A stretch of 64,000 nucleotides of DNA from Brachionus rotundiformis (GCA_016802295.1 JAESIW010000137.1:553592-617591), one strand, 5' to 3'; positions 10,365-22,395 are shown, numbered from the stretch's first letter. Program-made: numbers and translations. Notes: generated from the sequence alone by a model not told the origin.

Positions 10365-10712
10365 TTACCAAATTTTATTAATAGATGTGTTGCCATGAAA
10401 TGTTCCATGGTGCCCTGATGGATTTGAAGCTCCGCCTGCTCTTGTATCAACATCCATTATAGGTCCTGCTGTAGTTGCTTCTTCTAAGTCAGGATCAATT
10501 TGATTATCTTCTTCGTTTACTGAAAATAACATCCATAAAGATCTTTCGTCATTTTTGTACAAATCTACAATCATATCTGCTAAGGCCATTCGCCTAATTT
10601 TATTAGCGGTATAGAAACTTGGATTTTCTTTCATTTGAACATCCAATTTTCGCCAATAATGTTCTGTTATTTGCCTGTAAATATTCCAGGCAGTTTTTTT
10701 GTAGCTTCCCAT
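10365..10712 (-). CDS. Unidentified 115-aa ORF
   Basis: Starts at ATG 10712 (MGSYKKTAWNIYRQITEHYW), with a helical basic N-terminal half, an acidic centre (NEEDNQIDPDLEEATTAG), and a glycine/histidine-rich tail (TRAGGASNPSGHHGTFHG). No signal peptide or membrane segment is seen and no family is recognised. It is probably paired with the following ORF at 10298. Confidence 0.35.
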   Translation of the reverse strand: MGSYKKTAWNIYRQITEHYWRKLDVQMKENPSFYTANKIRRMALADMIVDLYKNDERSLWMLFSVNEEDNQIDPDLEEATTAGPIMDVDTRAGGASNPSGHHGTFHGNTSINKIW

Positions 10713-10837
10713 ACCAATTTATATATAGTTATTTTGTTAAGTTAGTTTTATTTATACTAAAAAATTGTCGTGGAGTTTTCTCCTAAAGATAAGTTTCTTG
10801 TTGTCACCGGGGGGGTCGCTTAAAAAAGAAGGGTGTA

Positions 10838-10863
10838 TTATAATTAGATATATCTAATTATAA
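10838..10863. repeat. 26-bp perfect palindrome
   Basis: TTATAATTAGATA followed directly by its reverse complement, upstream of the two unidentified ORFs and next to a GGGGGGG run (10809-10815). Function unknown. Confidence 0.5.
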
Positions 10864-10969
10864 GATTTACCAAAAGGTAAGTTATTTTTTCTTTTAATAT
10901 TAAGCTAAGTATCTCTATTAAGAATAATGAGGGACATGGACATAAAAGATTGATCATCTAATATAATAG

Positions 10970-11335
10970 TATAGTCTTTCTATTTGAAAAGATCATACAA
11001 CAGGTTTTTGACAAATTTATATCAACCTTGTTAAAATAACACCAATCACTAAGATTGTGGATGGTACTCGTAAAATTTTTCAAAACACTATCTAAGTCAT
11101 TATCAGAGTGACTAATCGTAGTGTCATCAGCAAACATTTTTATGTCAAATTTTCTTAAGAGATAAGGAAAATCATGAATAAAAATCAGAAATAGAAGAGG
11201 ACCTAGAACAGAACCCTGTGGAACACCTAACTTTAGAGTTGTAGGTTTTGATTTTTCGTTTCAAAGATGAACTATTTGAGATCTATTGGCAAAATAATTT
11301 GAGAGAAGACCTAAAGTAAAAAGATTGATTAACAT
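10970..11335 (-). mobile_element. LINE reverse-transcriptase core fragment
   Basis: Read on the minus strand from about 11300: GVPQGSVLGPLLFLIFIHDF and then KMFADDTTIS, the RT palm motifs with the FADD catalytic box, followed by DWCYFNKVDINLSKTCCMIF. It is the upstream part of the family whose 3' end sits in the inverted-repeat arms. It is 5'-truncated and also ends early. Confidence 0.8.
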
Positions 11336-12413
11336 TTTTAATTTACTTTTCTTTATGCAAATGATATCTTAAAAAATAAATTACAGTCTTGTCACAGTAT
11401 TCTTTGACAAGAGTGTAATTTATTTGACAAGACAACTTCGGAAAATTAAGTTCGGTAGTACTGTAAAAAGTTAGCTTGTCAATCATTTATTAACAATCGC
11501 TCGTGGATTTTCATTTTTCTCTTCTGCTTTATTAATAATGTTATCGTAAAATTATTTACAATCTAATGCATCAGGAAATAAACAATGAATTAAATGATCC
11601 ATCTTAGGAAATTAAACGATACTGTATTGCGAATCTTAATGTATTCTAATTTTACATTCCAAAAGAAGACCTGATTTTTGAAGTTACATCTATATCATTA
11701 GTAAATATTACTGGTATAAGTTTTTTATTATATAAGCATAGCCAAGAAATATTAAAAGTGTTTTGAATTTCTTAATGCACAAGCAGCTCATTGAAAGATT
11801 TAACAGAGCAGCAAAGTCTTGAGTTTTTTAGTGAAGAAAATAAAAGCATTTATCACAATTTTGAAAGCATGCTGAAGTCAATTATTGATTAAAACGAAAC
11901 AGATAACGAATCCTTCTAATCATCCAAAAAATAAGCTTGTTTTATTTTATCTTTTTTTTATCTTTTCTTTTAACAATAAAAATATTGTGTTACCTAACTT
12001 GTTAACTAAGTCATTTTTTTCTGAATATTCTCAAAACTTATCCAAAAGCAGTTGTTTGTCACCTCAAACGAGTGTTGTTTACAAACTAGCTTTTTTGAAT
12101 ATTAACCTTTAAATTAATTATTCAAATAATTTCTTTATAAAATTTTAAGCTATCACAACATGTCATGAAACATAAATCAGTATAATTTAGCATTAGATAT
12201 TACTTTTAAACTAAAAAAAAATTATCAAAAATTATTCTATGGAAGCGTACAAGACGCCTAAATTAAGTTTATATAAATAAAATATTGTCTATGTGGAGTG
12301 ATTTAATTTTATGATACAAAGGTTGGTTATATTACACTAGCTAAATGACATGATTTTATTATATTATCCAAAATAAAAAGAAAATAGCTAAATTTGCCAC
12401 TTGAGAAGTGAAT
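11336..12413. other. Intergenic DNA, no gene seen
   Basis: AT-rich. A short open stretch at 11885-12112 has no family resemblance and a TTG start, and is not taken as a gene. This is the upstream region of the MCT gene. Confidence 0.4.
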
Positions 12414-13669
12414 ATGAAAGCAGATGGTAAGGCCAAGAGTTCGACCAGTCAAAATTCAAAGCCTGACGGTGGATACGGATGGATTATTCTTTTATCTATT
12501 TCAGTAATAATCAATTAAATTAAAATTAAAATAAATAAAAATTTGTATAAAAGTTAAATAATTTTATTCTTGTTGGATGCATGTACTCGCTTGGTATTAT
12601 TCTAAAAGAGATAAAAGCTCACTTTAAAATAACTCAAAAAAAAGCCAACTTATTGCCAAGCTTTAACATTGGCTTCATGTTTTTGAGCGGCCCTTTGACG
12701 TCCGCTCTAGCGGCCCGATATGGCTGCCGCAAAGTCATAGTCATTTCTGGACTTGTTCACAGCGCAATGTATATAATCACGCCCCTGATGCCACAATTTG
12801 ACCAAATCCTAGTCTCATTTGGCGTTCTAGGCGGTCTTTCTTATGGTTGCACTTTTTTGACCAGCTTTAACATACTTGTTGACTATTTTGATAGAAAACT
12901 TGGAATTGCCAATGGCATTGCCGTGGCGTCAAGCGGACTTGGCTCATTTGCATTTGCGCCAATGACTGGACAATTGATAAAAAGCTTTGGATGGAAAATT
13001 ACCATGTACACAATGGGCTCGATTACATTTTTGTGTGTTTTGTTTGGCTTGTTGTTAAAACCGATCAAAATTGACCATGCTAAACCAATTGAGATTGAAA
13101 CATTGCAACCAGAAAAACCAATGGACAAAATGGAGTCCCAAAATGTCAATGTTTTAAAAGAGATATTCAATTTTAATTTATTGATAGAAAACAAGCCATT
13201 TGCTTGTATAGTTATATGTAATTTTTTTATCTTTTTTGCCTACTACATTCCATTTATATACATACCAATCCGAGCGTATAGTCTCGGGATTGAGAACTAC
13301 GCATGGATAATAAGCGTAATTGGAATGGCCAATATACCAATTAGGGTATTGTTTGGATTTTTGTGCGACAGAAAGTGGCTACGAGCCATACACATGAACA
13401 CTTTTTGCTTGCTGTCAGCATTCGTGCTTCTATTAAGCTACAATAGCTTGAATAGCTTTGTACTTCAGATAGTGTTTGGCTTATTGTTTGCTGTACCAAT
13501 GGCGGGTATAAATTGCTTGCCCACCAAGTACATAGTAGATGTAGTTGGACCTGATAGTTTTAGAAATGCAAACGGAATAACAAATCTATTTAGAGGGTTG
13601 GGAGCTTCATTGGGGCCATTTTTAGCAGGTAAATTTGTTTTGGCCAAGACCAAATTTGAGCTGATATAA
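12414..13669 (+). CDS. Monocarboxylate-transporter-like (SLC16/MFS) protein
   Basis: Exons 12414-12503 and 12554-13669, separated by a 50-bp GT-AG intron in phase 0. Exon 1 starts at ATG 12414 and carries SKPDGGYGWIILLSIS, the MCT signature (PDGGWGW) that opens TM1. Exon 2 continues with NNFILVGCMYSLGI and TM2-TM10, including LTSALAARYGCRKV and FDRKLGIANGIAVASSGLG, followed by a large cytoplasmic loop. Members of the family carry monocarboxylates or related small solutes with protons across the plasma membrane; the substrate here is unknown. After GPFLAG a donor-like GCAG/GTAAAT suggests a further intron, but no TM11-12 exon is visible before the next gene. The annotated end (ELI-stop) may therefore be intronic read-through or a truncated protein. 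Confidence 0.85.
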
Positions 13670-13689
13670 TAAATAAAATTATTAAAACT

Positions 13690-14000
13690 ATTTAGTTGTT
13701 GTTCTTTCTGCGACACCTAGCATGTAGAGTGTCTGAGCTCACAACCACCATTTGGCAGTGTGGAGCTGTAGGAGCCTATCTACTAAACTGTGATGCTTTT
13801 CCATCTTATTGAGCTTTGATTACTGATCTTTTCACAAGATCCTTTACCAAATTTACCTTCATAAAACATACTTCTTAGCGAAGCTGTCTACAACAACTTC
13901 CCTTTCATATTTGGATTCCATATCTGCACCGAATTGCCAAGATGAGGTCTCATCATAGATGTAAACAGTATTACGCCCAACTTCTCCTCTATGCTTATAT
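13690..14000 (-). mobile_element. LINE RT 3' fragment, second copy
   Basis: Duplicate of the relic at 200-610, with about 105 bp deleted near 13858 and a 9-bp insertion near 13735. Its position just after the MCT exon is the same in both blocks. Confidence 0.55.
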
Positions 14001-14454
14001 TTAGAACTAAAAATTTTTAAAAATTATTTTATCTATTTTATCTTCAGCTCGTGATTTAATCTAATTTAATTATTAATTTTCATTTAAGCAAGCTTGTGTG
14101 AACTTGTTAACAGCAATTTATACGCTTTTGTTTTTTCGGGATTTTCATTTTTGGCTGCTTTTTTATTTAGTTTATTATCAAGTATGTTAAAATAATAAAA
14201 AAAATATTTTTTCATCATTTATTTGTTTATCTAATTTTATTTTAAATATTTTTTAACATGTTATTTTAAATTAAGCTAACTAAAAATTATCTCCAAAACG
14301 ATAGAAATATTTAAATTATGACTAACTGATAAGCATAAAAACGTTATCTTAAGAAAAAAGGCAGTAGGTTAAAATATTAATGTGTCAAAAAAGCTAATTT
14401 TTTTAAATTAAAAATAATTAATTTCAAAAAGCTTTACCGAAAACATTAATATTA

Positions 14455-14583
14455 ATGACTCAATTTATACTTAACAAAAAAAGTCTAATTAGCTATTCTG
14501 ACATAGAGCCAAAAGATAAAGCTAAAATGCTTGCAATTTTGAAAAATTTAAATCGTAAGAAATCTAAAGAAGAAATGAAATAA
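14455..14583 (+). CDS. Possible 42-aa small ORF
   Basis: ATG 14455 to TAA 14583, starting MTQFILNKKSLISYSDIEPK and ending lysine-rich (NRKKSKEEMK). It is open among otherwise stop-rich AT DNA. No family is known and no splice partner was found; it may be chance. Confidence 0.2.
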   Translation: MTQFILNKKSLISYSDIEPKDKAKMLAILKNLNRKKSKEEMK

Positions 14584-14589
14584 TCAGTT

Positions 14590-16252
14590 TGATCAATTTG
14601 GCATTTTGATTTTCTGATGATCGTTATTTGCAACCAAGACTCAATATTCGATGTGATGAAGAAGTCTATTGAGTTTAAATTTACGATTCGATTTTGGGCG
14701 GTAATGGCCTAAATTTAAAGGACCGGTGGACCGTCTCTTTTCGAATTTTTCTCAATGTTAAGATCTAGAGTCGGAAATTCTAAAATAATTTATTTCAAAA
14801 TTATAAGGTTGTTAACTGCAAATACTAAAACATACATCGAGTGACTCCAAATTAACTGAATGTTTCATTCTAGAAATAAAAACCTTAACGTTTCTTCATT
14901 TAAGCATTAAATTTTGAGCACTTTTTTTACGTCAATGACTTGCACTTTTCAAAAAATGAATTTTCTATTAATTTTTCGTTTTTCATGAAAATTTAAATGT
15001 AAAGACTGAGGTTTTTCATATTTCGATAAAATTTATTATTTATTTTCAAATTAAATTAATTTACTTGTCAAGTCACATATAAACAAGTCTGAAATGAGCA
15101 GAAAACATTAAATTAGTTTTTCTTACTTTAAAGACTTAAATATTTTGTTTTTTTTGGTCACATCAAAACAAAATTTTTCATCTATCAAATATTTCAAATA
15201 TATTTTTCATTTTTTTAGCCCAATTTTGATCACGTATTTTGTGACCAGTGGCGGTCCTATCACCTAAAAAATTTTTGGTCCCAATTGATATTCTTTTGTT
15301 TCTGAATATAGAATTAACCATTACTAACATTCAGTCATCTGGAATACACTTCATTTTAAGCAATAATTATAGATTAAATCAAGTTGTTATTCTGTTGCTT
15401 GGTGATAGGTAGTTTTGCTTCTTGGCTTACCACAAAGTCACGAAATGTTCTGAATCTCCATAGACTTTTTTAAGGCTTTTATGATGCACTCCTAAGGTTC
15501 CGGCCTTGGTGTTTTTGGCTAATATTACTTGGTAACTTTGCTCAATGTGACGTTTTATGATATCAAAAGTCAGCCAATTTTAGGACCAATTTTTTAGATA
15601 ATTGATATCACATTTTTAGAACCCAGTCGCCCTCTTTGTACGAGCTGGGCCTGATTTTATGATCATATAACCATTAATTATTTTTATTTAATTTAAAATT
15701 TTTTATTAATCAATTTCTTCAATACAGAATATAAAATTTTGTGTGAGTTAACATTTTTAGATTTTTAATAATTTATAAAAACAAATAAAAGCTTTTAAGC
15801 TAAAAATTTCCCTTAAGTGTTAAAGCTAATTTAAAGAAATAAATTTGTTAAATTTGCGTAGAAGGAAGCATTGAGCAGAGATGCCATGATTCACCTGGTA
15901 AAATACAGCATAGAATCCTCTAAATCAACACCAACCATTCTAACATATTTTAATTTTTGATTGCCTGTTTCAAATAAGATGACAAATAATTTGCTCTACC
16001 ACCAATAAATACATTAAATGGTATTTGCCAGTAAAAATATGAATTTTCTTTATTGTCTCACCTTGATGTTTAGTAAGCGATTAGCTTACAATTTTTCTAT
16101 TCTTATTAAGCTTTTTTTATTTTATTTAAATTCTTATAAAGTTAAATAAATTTGATAAAAATCTTAGCTATTTTTCAATGAAATTTGATCTTAAAAAAAT
16201 ATAATATAAATTGTTATAAAATAAGAAAAAAAAAAATTCAAATTTCTAAATA
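14590..16252. other. Non-coding stretch with scattered relics
   Basis: Mostly AT-rich DNA. At 15246-15652 there is a possible hAT-like fragment (starts CAGTGGCGGTCC, ends GAGCTGGGCCTG). At 15890-16060, minus strand, two short open stretches in different frames (IPFNVFIGGRANYL and KYVRMVGVDLEDSMLYF) look coding but match nothing recognised. Confidence 0.3.
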
Positions 16253-19200
16253 ATGATTGATTATTCTTTGATTGGAGTTTGGAATGGTACGATTATTCTG
16301 CCAACAATGCCAATTATACTTTTGGCGCATTTTTTCTTAAATGGTGATGACATGGCCGGATATTTGGACGTTCCAACTCAAATGGCCACTAAAATAAGAA
16401 TTGACATTTTTCAAGATAAGAGCCAAACAATTATCTTCAACGCTACTTCGATTGATTTATCATTTTATGGACATAGCAATAATTCTAAATTAATTGGTAC
16501 AGTGTCAAGTTTTTCCAGCAAATTTCCGGTTCAGTTTGAAAAAGTTAAAGACTTGTCAGAATATGCGGTCAAGCGACCTCAGACACCAAAATCACCATAC
16601 GACTATATCGTAGAGGAAGTAGCAATAGAGAACAAAAAAGCGAATGCAGTTTTGTCAGGCACATTTACTTATGGTGAAAATCCAGTAGCAGCTGTGGTCC
16701 TGTGTCATGGCTCGGGAGGGCACGACCGTGATCAGACAATATTTGACCATAAGCCATTTAAAGTAATAGCTGATTACTTGACCAAAAATAGGATAGCTGT
16801 TTTGAGATATGACGAAAGAGGTATCAGAAATTCCACTGGAGATTTTACCAATGCCAGTGATGTTGATTTTGCTGAGGATGCCATTCTAGGTATTGAATTT
16901 CTTAAGAACAGAAAAGAGACAAGCAAGGCGTTTCTTGGACTTGTGGGCCACAGCAAGGGCGGCTTGACTTCAATTATTGCCTCCAATAGATCCAACCTAA
17001 TCGAGTTTATTGCTCTTTTGGGCTCACCAGGTGTCACAGGGGAAGAAATACTTTACGAACAGACTAGACTAATATTGGAAAGCCAAAATGTATCTTCAAG
17101 CACTATAGAAATTAATATCCAAGTTGCCCATAAAGTTTACCAAATTATTAAAAATGAGCCAGATAATTCGATTGTTAAGCTTAAAGTTGAAAAATATTTC
17201 AAAGAAAGTTTGATCAATGTCATATAAAGATTTTCGGTGACATTTTAAAAATTGTCACTTATGTTAATATTTTTTTAAATTTTTGTTAAATTTTATAAAT
17301 TATTTTTATTATATAATAAAATGGGGGGGGGTGAAGTTTGTGGCAAAGAAAATTAAAGCAAAGAAAATATTTTAAAATTTTTTATGATTACCCAGGAACC
17401 AATTCCTAACTAGGATCTTGTAAAAACTTATAGGAGTTAATAAGAACACGATTCTTTATAAGATCTTAGAAAGTTCTTGGCTAAATTCTTATTTTTAAAA
17501 TTTCAATGTTTACTTTTTTTGTTTTTTCTAAAAAGTAAAAACAATTTTAAATTTATAATTTTTTGTTTGTTTGTAAGCAATTGTAATTTGAAGAAAAAAT
17601 AAAGAAAGATTAAATAAAGCCAATTAATTAATTCAAAAATTCAACACCAAAAACTAATTAAATCGTCTCTAGTTCCAACCACTAGATCACCATTTCGTAA
17701 ACCCACAAGTGAAACAATTTCATTATTAGTTTTGATAATATTTTTCAAACTACCATCATTTAAATTCCAAATATTTATATAATAAATATCATCTCCGCTA
17801 GCTAAATCGCCATTAGGTAAAACAGTAAGATAATTAATCATGTGTCCAAAATTATTAGTTAAGATCATTTTTACAGCTGCATCGGTAAGATTCCATATTT
17901 CGATTTGGCCAAAATCATTTCCAGTTGCTAAATCACCATTTGGCAAAACTTCAAATGAAAGAATTCTTGACGCACTAGATAAAGTCATTTTTACAGTTCC
18001 ATCTGCTAAATTCCAAATATTTATAAAATTCATATCATCTCCGCTAGCCAAATCGCCATTAGGCAAACAATTTAGAAATGTAGTATAGTAGCTTGTTTTA
18101 CTCCTTAAAATCATTTTTAAAGTTCCATCTGTTACATTCCATATTTCTATTCGGCCAAAATCATTCCCACTTGCTAAATCACCATTTGGCAACACTTCTA
18201 GTGAAAAAATTCTCCCATATGTATTACTTTGTAGAGTCATTTTTACAGTTCCATCTGTTAAATTCCATATTTCTATTTGACCAAGGTCATTACCACTTGC
18301 TAAATCTCCATTTAACAATACCTCAAGTGATAGGACTTGTAGACTACTAAATAAAGTCTTTGTCACAGCTTTACTTGTTAAATCCCATATTTCAATTGAA
18401 AAATCATTTGCTATCGCTATATCACCATTATTTAGCTCAGCTATTATTTGGTTACTACTTGATGGACTAAACAAACCAAACTGACCACATACTAATTAAA
18501 AAAAATATTCAATTTCTGAAATTAATAAAATTTATTACAATTAATATTTGAATAACTTCTATTGCATTCATCTTTTTTTACTGTCACGTTACTATCATGA
18601 TTTATAATTGATACTCTATCAGAATAGCATTTACTAAAAAGAAAACAAGTTTTTTCTTTTATCATTCCGTAATGGCACTCATGTCTTAATGAGCAAAGCT
18701 TGGAACAATTTACTATTGCATTACTTTTCATATTTATTTTTTCAACATCGTTATCATAAAAGTATTCTTTAAGTTCTATATTTTTTCTTATTTCGAACCT
18801 ATTCTGGACTATAGTTGCCTTAATTAAGACAAATGTCCAACAAAATATAACCACTGACTGATAAGTGCTCATTTAAAATAAAATTATTTTTTTAGTCCCT
18901 TAAAATGACTTTTTATCAAGTTATTTAAAATTTCGCACATTCCTTGTCCAAATAATCAATCAATTATTTAATATTTAGATAAAAAATCGATATTAACTTA
19001 AATATATCAAAAAAGTAACAATCGAATATTTAAATTATTTGTCAAGGGAAGGAGTTTAATTTTTTGATCTTTTTCTTGATTTTTTATTCTTCTCATTTAT
19101 TAACTTTATCGTAGAAAAAAGATTGTTTTACTAGTCCAATAAAACATATTTTTTTTATATTTCTAATTTTTTTATTTGATTAATTTACAGTGCAGGTTTT

Positions 19201-22200
19201 TGAATTTATTTTAAAATATTAATAATAGACAAATATTTTTTCAAAACGTTATTTAATTAAGTTCTAAGAAGAAGTAGCAAGATAGGAATTATTTTGAAAA
19301 AGGTAACCGCAAAAATGTTTAGAATTAAAGCCTAGGATTAATAAATCAACTCAGCCTACTGCTCGAGAACTACCATAATCAGCCACGTTGATGCAGCAAT
19401 TGGTCAAATTAGATGGTAGTTTTAGTACAATGACTAATGAGCTTTTTTTTGAGGGTAACTTAAAATAGCAGTATTTAAGAATGCCAGGTTAATTGAGCAT
19501 AAAAAATTGATAGCAATTATTAAAATAGCAAAAGAAAAAATTAGCACCAATTAAATTAGCAAGTTTTTACTATGAAAAAAAAAGTTGAAATAAAAAAAAA
19601 GATTAATAGTCTAATATTGAAGATAAGTTATCATAAAATTTATCAAAGGTATCCAATGAATAAGATTCATAGACCGGAGTCATAGAATAAAAATTGATCC
19701 GAATTGGAATCGATGCCTGGCAATTTTTTTGTTAAAAAATCGGGTAATTTAGCTTATTTTCGATAGACATTTTGGTTCAATTGGATACTCTGGTAAATTA
19801 TCTTTTTTAACTCTATTGAAAAATTGTCGGTCAGCACTGTATGAAGGCAATATTGTGACTACTTCTTTGGACATCATAAGATCAGAATTTACATTGGTTA
19901 TAATTTGTCTTGGAGCTACATTTGACACAACTTTTGAGCTGACTAGAGTAGTGTGTTTAATCTCTCTCCTCCGTTCTTTTAGTTCAAAGTCTGAGGACTT
20001 AGGAGCATGATTTTGGTGAGTCTCATCTCCGAGATTGTTAAAATATAGTTGATACTCTTGCCCTATTTCGGAAAATATTTTATATTTTTTTATTTATTTT
20101 TAAATTTAGAAAAGTTAAGATTTTGATCAACTTTATAACCTAAAAGAGTTATTTTATTGACAACTTTTATTTCATTTACACAAAGATAAATCATTTCGGA
20201 AATAATACTTTTTTTTTTTAAAAATAAGTAATTCAGTGTCCAGCGAATTTGAATAAAAAACTGCTAGTAGAAAAAAAAATTCTTTTCTATATTTTATGAC
20301 TCAAGATATTTGAAATATAATTTAGGAAATACTGAGAATTTGGTAGTATCAACATCAAAATCGGCAAATGACAAAAAAAGCATTTTGAATTTTTTTATTC
20401 AATAATTACAAATTGATTTTTGATCAATTCAATTTTTTCAATTTCAAGATTAGCCAACAGGCTAGTGCCCTTGTCATAAAGATTGATTGACACTTCATTT
20501 AAGTTATATAAAATAATTCTACAAATTAAAAATGAATAAAACGTTTTATTAATTTATTTAAAAAAGTAAAAAATTGAAATATTTAAATTTAATTTTTTGA
20601 ATTTTTTTACAAAATGTGAGAAAAATTGAATGCTTAAATCATATCCTGATCTTGATGTTGGTTCTATCAGATTCTCACTATTCCTTAAATTATATTTCGA
20701 GTCATTCTTTTTTAAATTCTGCCTTATATTTTCAGGAGAATAATGGAAATAAAGTGTTTTCTATCTAGTATTCTATCTCGAAAAGCATATAATCCCTATT
20801 TTTCTAAGAATTTGTTAATATCATTAAAATTATTTACTTCAAATTTGAATTTAACAGTTTAAATATAGATAAATAATAACTCTTAGTCACTTTAATAAAA
20901 GCCTCTTTTGAGAAATAGCATAGGAAAGTAGTATATATAAAATAGTAATGAAAATAATAAATTTTAAAATTTTTCCTTTTTCATAAACTTGAATCCAATT
21001 TATAAAAGTGCTTAAAATTTGGTGTAAATATCTTGTTCCGTTCAAAAGTTATTCGATTAAAATCAAAAATATACCAAATTTTTCTTTTTTTAAAAAAGGT
21101 TAAAATTTCAGGGTTATTTGAGTATATCTTATGAACAGAATGTAATAAAAATAAGATCTATATATCATTTTGATCCTTGTTTAATTATCTTTCAAATCAT
21201 ATATAAAACTTATTAAAATTATATGAAAAACCAGGAGGACATTGAGACTATTTATATGGAGTCAAGCCTATGCGGTTTATTCCCGTGACAGAAAAAGCAA
21301 ATAAATAAGAACATAGTGTTTTGTAATAATGAAAGGCTAATGTATGTATGTATAAAATTTCAAAAGTTTTGGATGAACCAATCGCCAGATTTTATCGAAA
21401 ACAAATACGCGCCAACCTTTTTTGAACACCCGTTACTTCATGCTAATTTAGAAAAATTTAGGGTGAAATATTACTTAAGATTAAAAAGTTCAAGTTTTTC
21501 TGAACTGAAACGATCAAATTGAAAGGAACTTCACCTTAACCTCAACTCTGTTTGTAAAATAATTAAATTGATGACTACAATTCTTTAATCTTTTTCGCAT
21601 CAAATACTTGGAGTTTCTTCTAAGATATTGCTGTCAGGCCTAGTGTTTAAGCTGTGAATAAATATTTCTAAATCAAATTTTTTTTTTTGTTTAAATTGAA
21701 AAAAAAAACTGTAAAAAATTAGGAACTCGAATAACTTGAAGTTTTAACACATTTATTGAATGACTTTTACTTGACTTAATGACTTTAAATTAATTCTGCT
21801 ATTATACAATATGTATAAAATTTGAATGCCTAATGATACAAAATAAACTTTAATATTAAAATATTTTAATTTATTTCCAAATATAATAAAAAATTTAGTA
21901 ATATTTTACCAAATTTTGTCACATATATACCTCAACGAAAATTAATATGCTACTGGCCAAAACAAAACTGACTTGGAAAATGCCATGTCAAGTGTCATTT
22001 CAGAATTGAATCAACTAACCTATCCATGGTTCAGAAGTTTTTTGGTATTTGATCCTGTCCAAATTTTGGCACATACTAAAATTCCAGTGTTCGCTCTATG
22101 GGGCACAAATGACATACAAGTGCCTTCTTATCAAAATCTGGAACCTGTTAACGCAGCTTTGGAAAAAGCTAACAACAGAAATTTCAAACTGATGACTTTG

Positions 22201-22395
22201 GAAGGCTTAAATCATTTATTCCAAGCAAGCAAGACCGGCTCAACAGACGAATATGGACTTATTGAGAAGACTTTCTCTACCGAAGCTCTCCAAATTCTGA
22301 CAGATTGGATACAGACAGAATCTGTTTCGAAAATAAATTCATTTATTGATTTTTTTCGATATATTTTATTCTATTTTTTTAAAATTTTAATATAA
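16253..22395 (+). CDS. Bacterial-type alpha/beta hydrolase, split into two parts 4.7 kb apart
   Basis: Part 1 (16253-17227) starts at ATG with a beta-rich N-terminal domain (IGVWNGTI..., DIFQDKSQTIIFNATSIDLS). The hydrolase core follows: VVLCHGSGGHDRDQ (oxyanion region), IAVLRYDERG, and the nucleophile elbow GLVGHSKGG. Part 2 (about 21946-22395) supplies YPWFRSFLVFDP, WGTNDIQVP (acid) and GLNHLFQ (catalytic His). Together they make the order and length (about 470 aa) of the bacterial S33-like hydrolase family. The interval holds an antisense propeller gene and transposon relics. No clean GT-AG pair joins the parts; a direct in-frame join near GTC ATA / TAT GCT reads through. The gap may be an unusual intron or an insertion that broke the gene. 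The bacterial look suggests transfer. Confidence 0.7.
17641..18872 (-). CDS. Secreted PAN/apple-like plus beta-propeller protein, copy B
   Basis: Exons 18872-18539 and 18491-17641 across a 47-bp GT-AG intron, phase 1; 394 aa. Exon 1 is almost identical to copy A at 903-2132: the same signal-peptide-like start and cysteine set, with N to S and K to N changes near its end. The propeller exon has diverged more, keeping the LPNGDLASGND and EIWNLTDG repeats. Slower change in exon 1 than in exon 2 suggests different constraint or partial conversion. It lies antisense in the gap between the two hydrolase parts. Confidence 0.8.
19755..20076 (-). pseudogene. FLYWCH/MULE-type transposase N-terminal fragment
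   Basis: The minus-strand frame is open over about 105 codons and contains ERRREIKHTTLVSSK, APRQIITNVNSDLM and VTILPSYSADRQFFNRVKK. The arrangement (P.QII, then LPS...R...R.K) is what precedes the DDE domain in FLYWCH-type Mutator-like elements of invertebrates. A stop follows LSKIS and no DDE domain is found, so this is a fragment. Confidence 0.5.
20100..20870 (-). mobile_element. Rearranged LINE 3' fragments
   Basis: Pieces of the LINE family of the inverted-repeat arms, in disturbed order. 20105-20200 matches the LLGYNID region. 20430-20480 matches the 3' part with CAACAGGCTAGTGCCC. 20575-20870 matches the C-terminal coding part. Unlike the arm copy, this one keeps about 110 bp after the CAGGCTAGTGCCC segment, also seen at 47620-47740. 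Confidence 0.55.
20880..21945. other. Interior of the hydrolase gap, no gene seen
   Basis: AT-rich. A frame at 21316-21522 (…FFEHPLLHANLEKF) has a weak echo at 26740-26870 (…IIEHPLYFYIN), suggesting both are scraps of one repeat family, not identified. Confidence 0.3.

Noticed and set aside
21316..21522. 68-codon frame FCNNERLMYVCIKFQ...
   Set aside because: No start context, splice partner or family; weak echo at 26740 suggests a repeat scrap rather than a gene.
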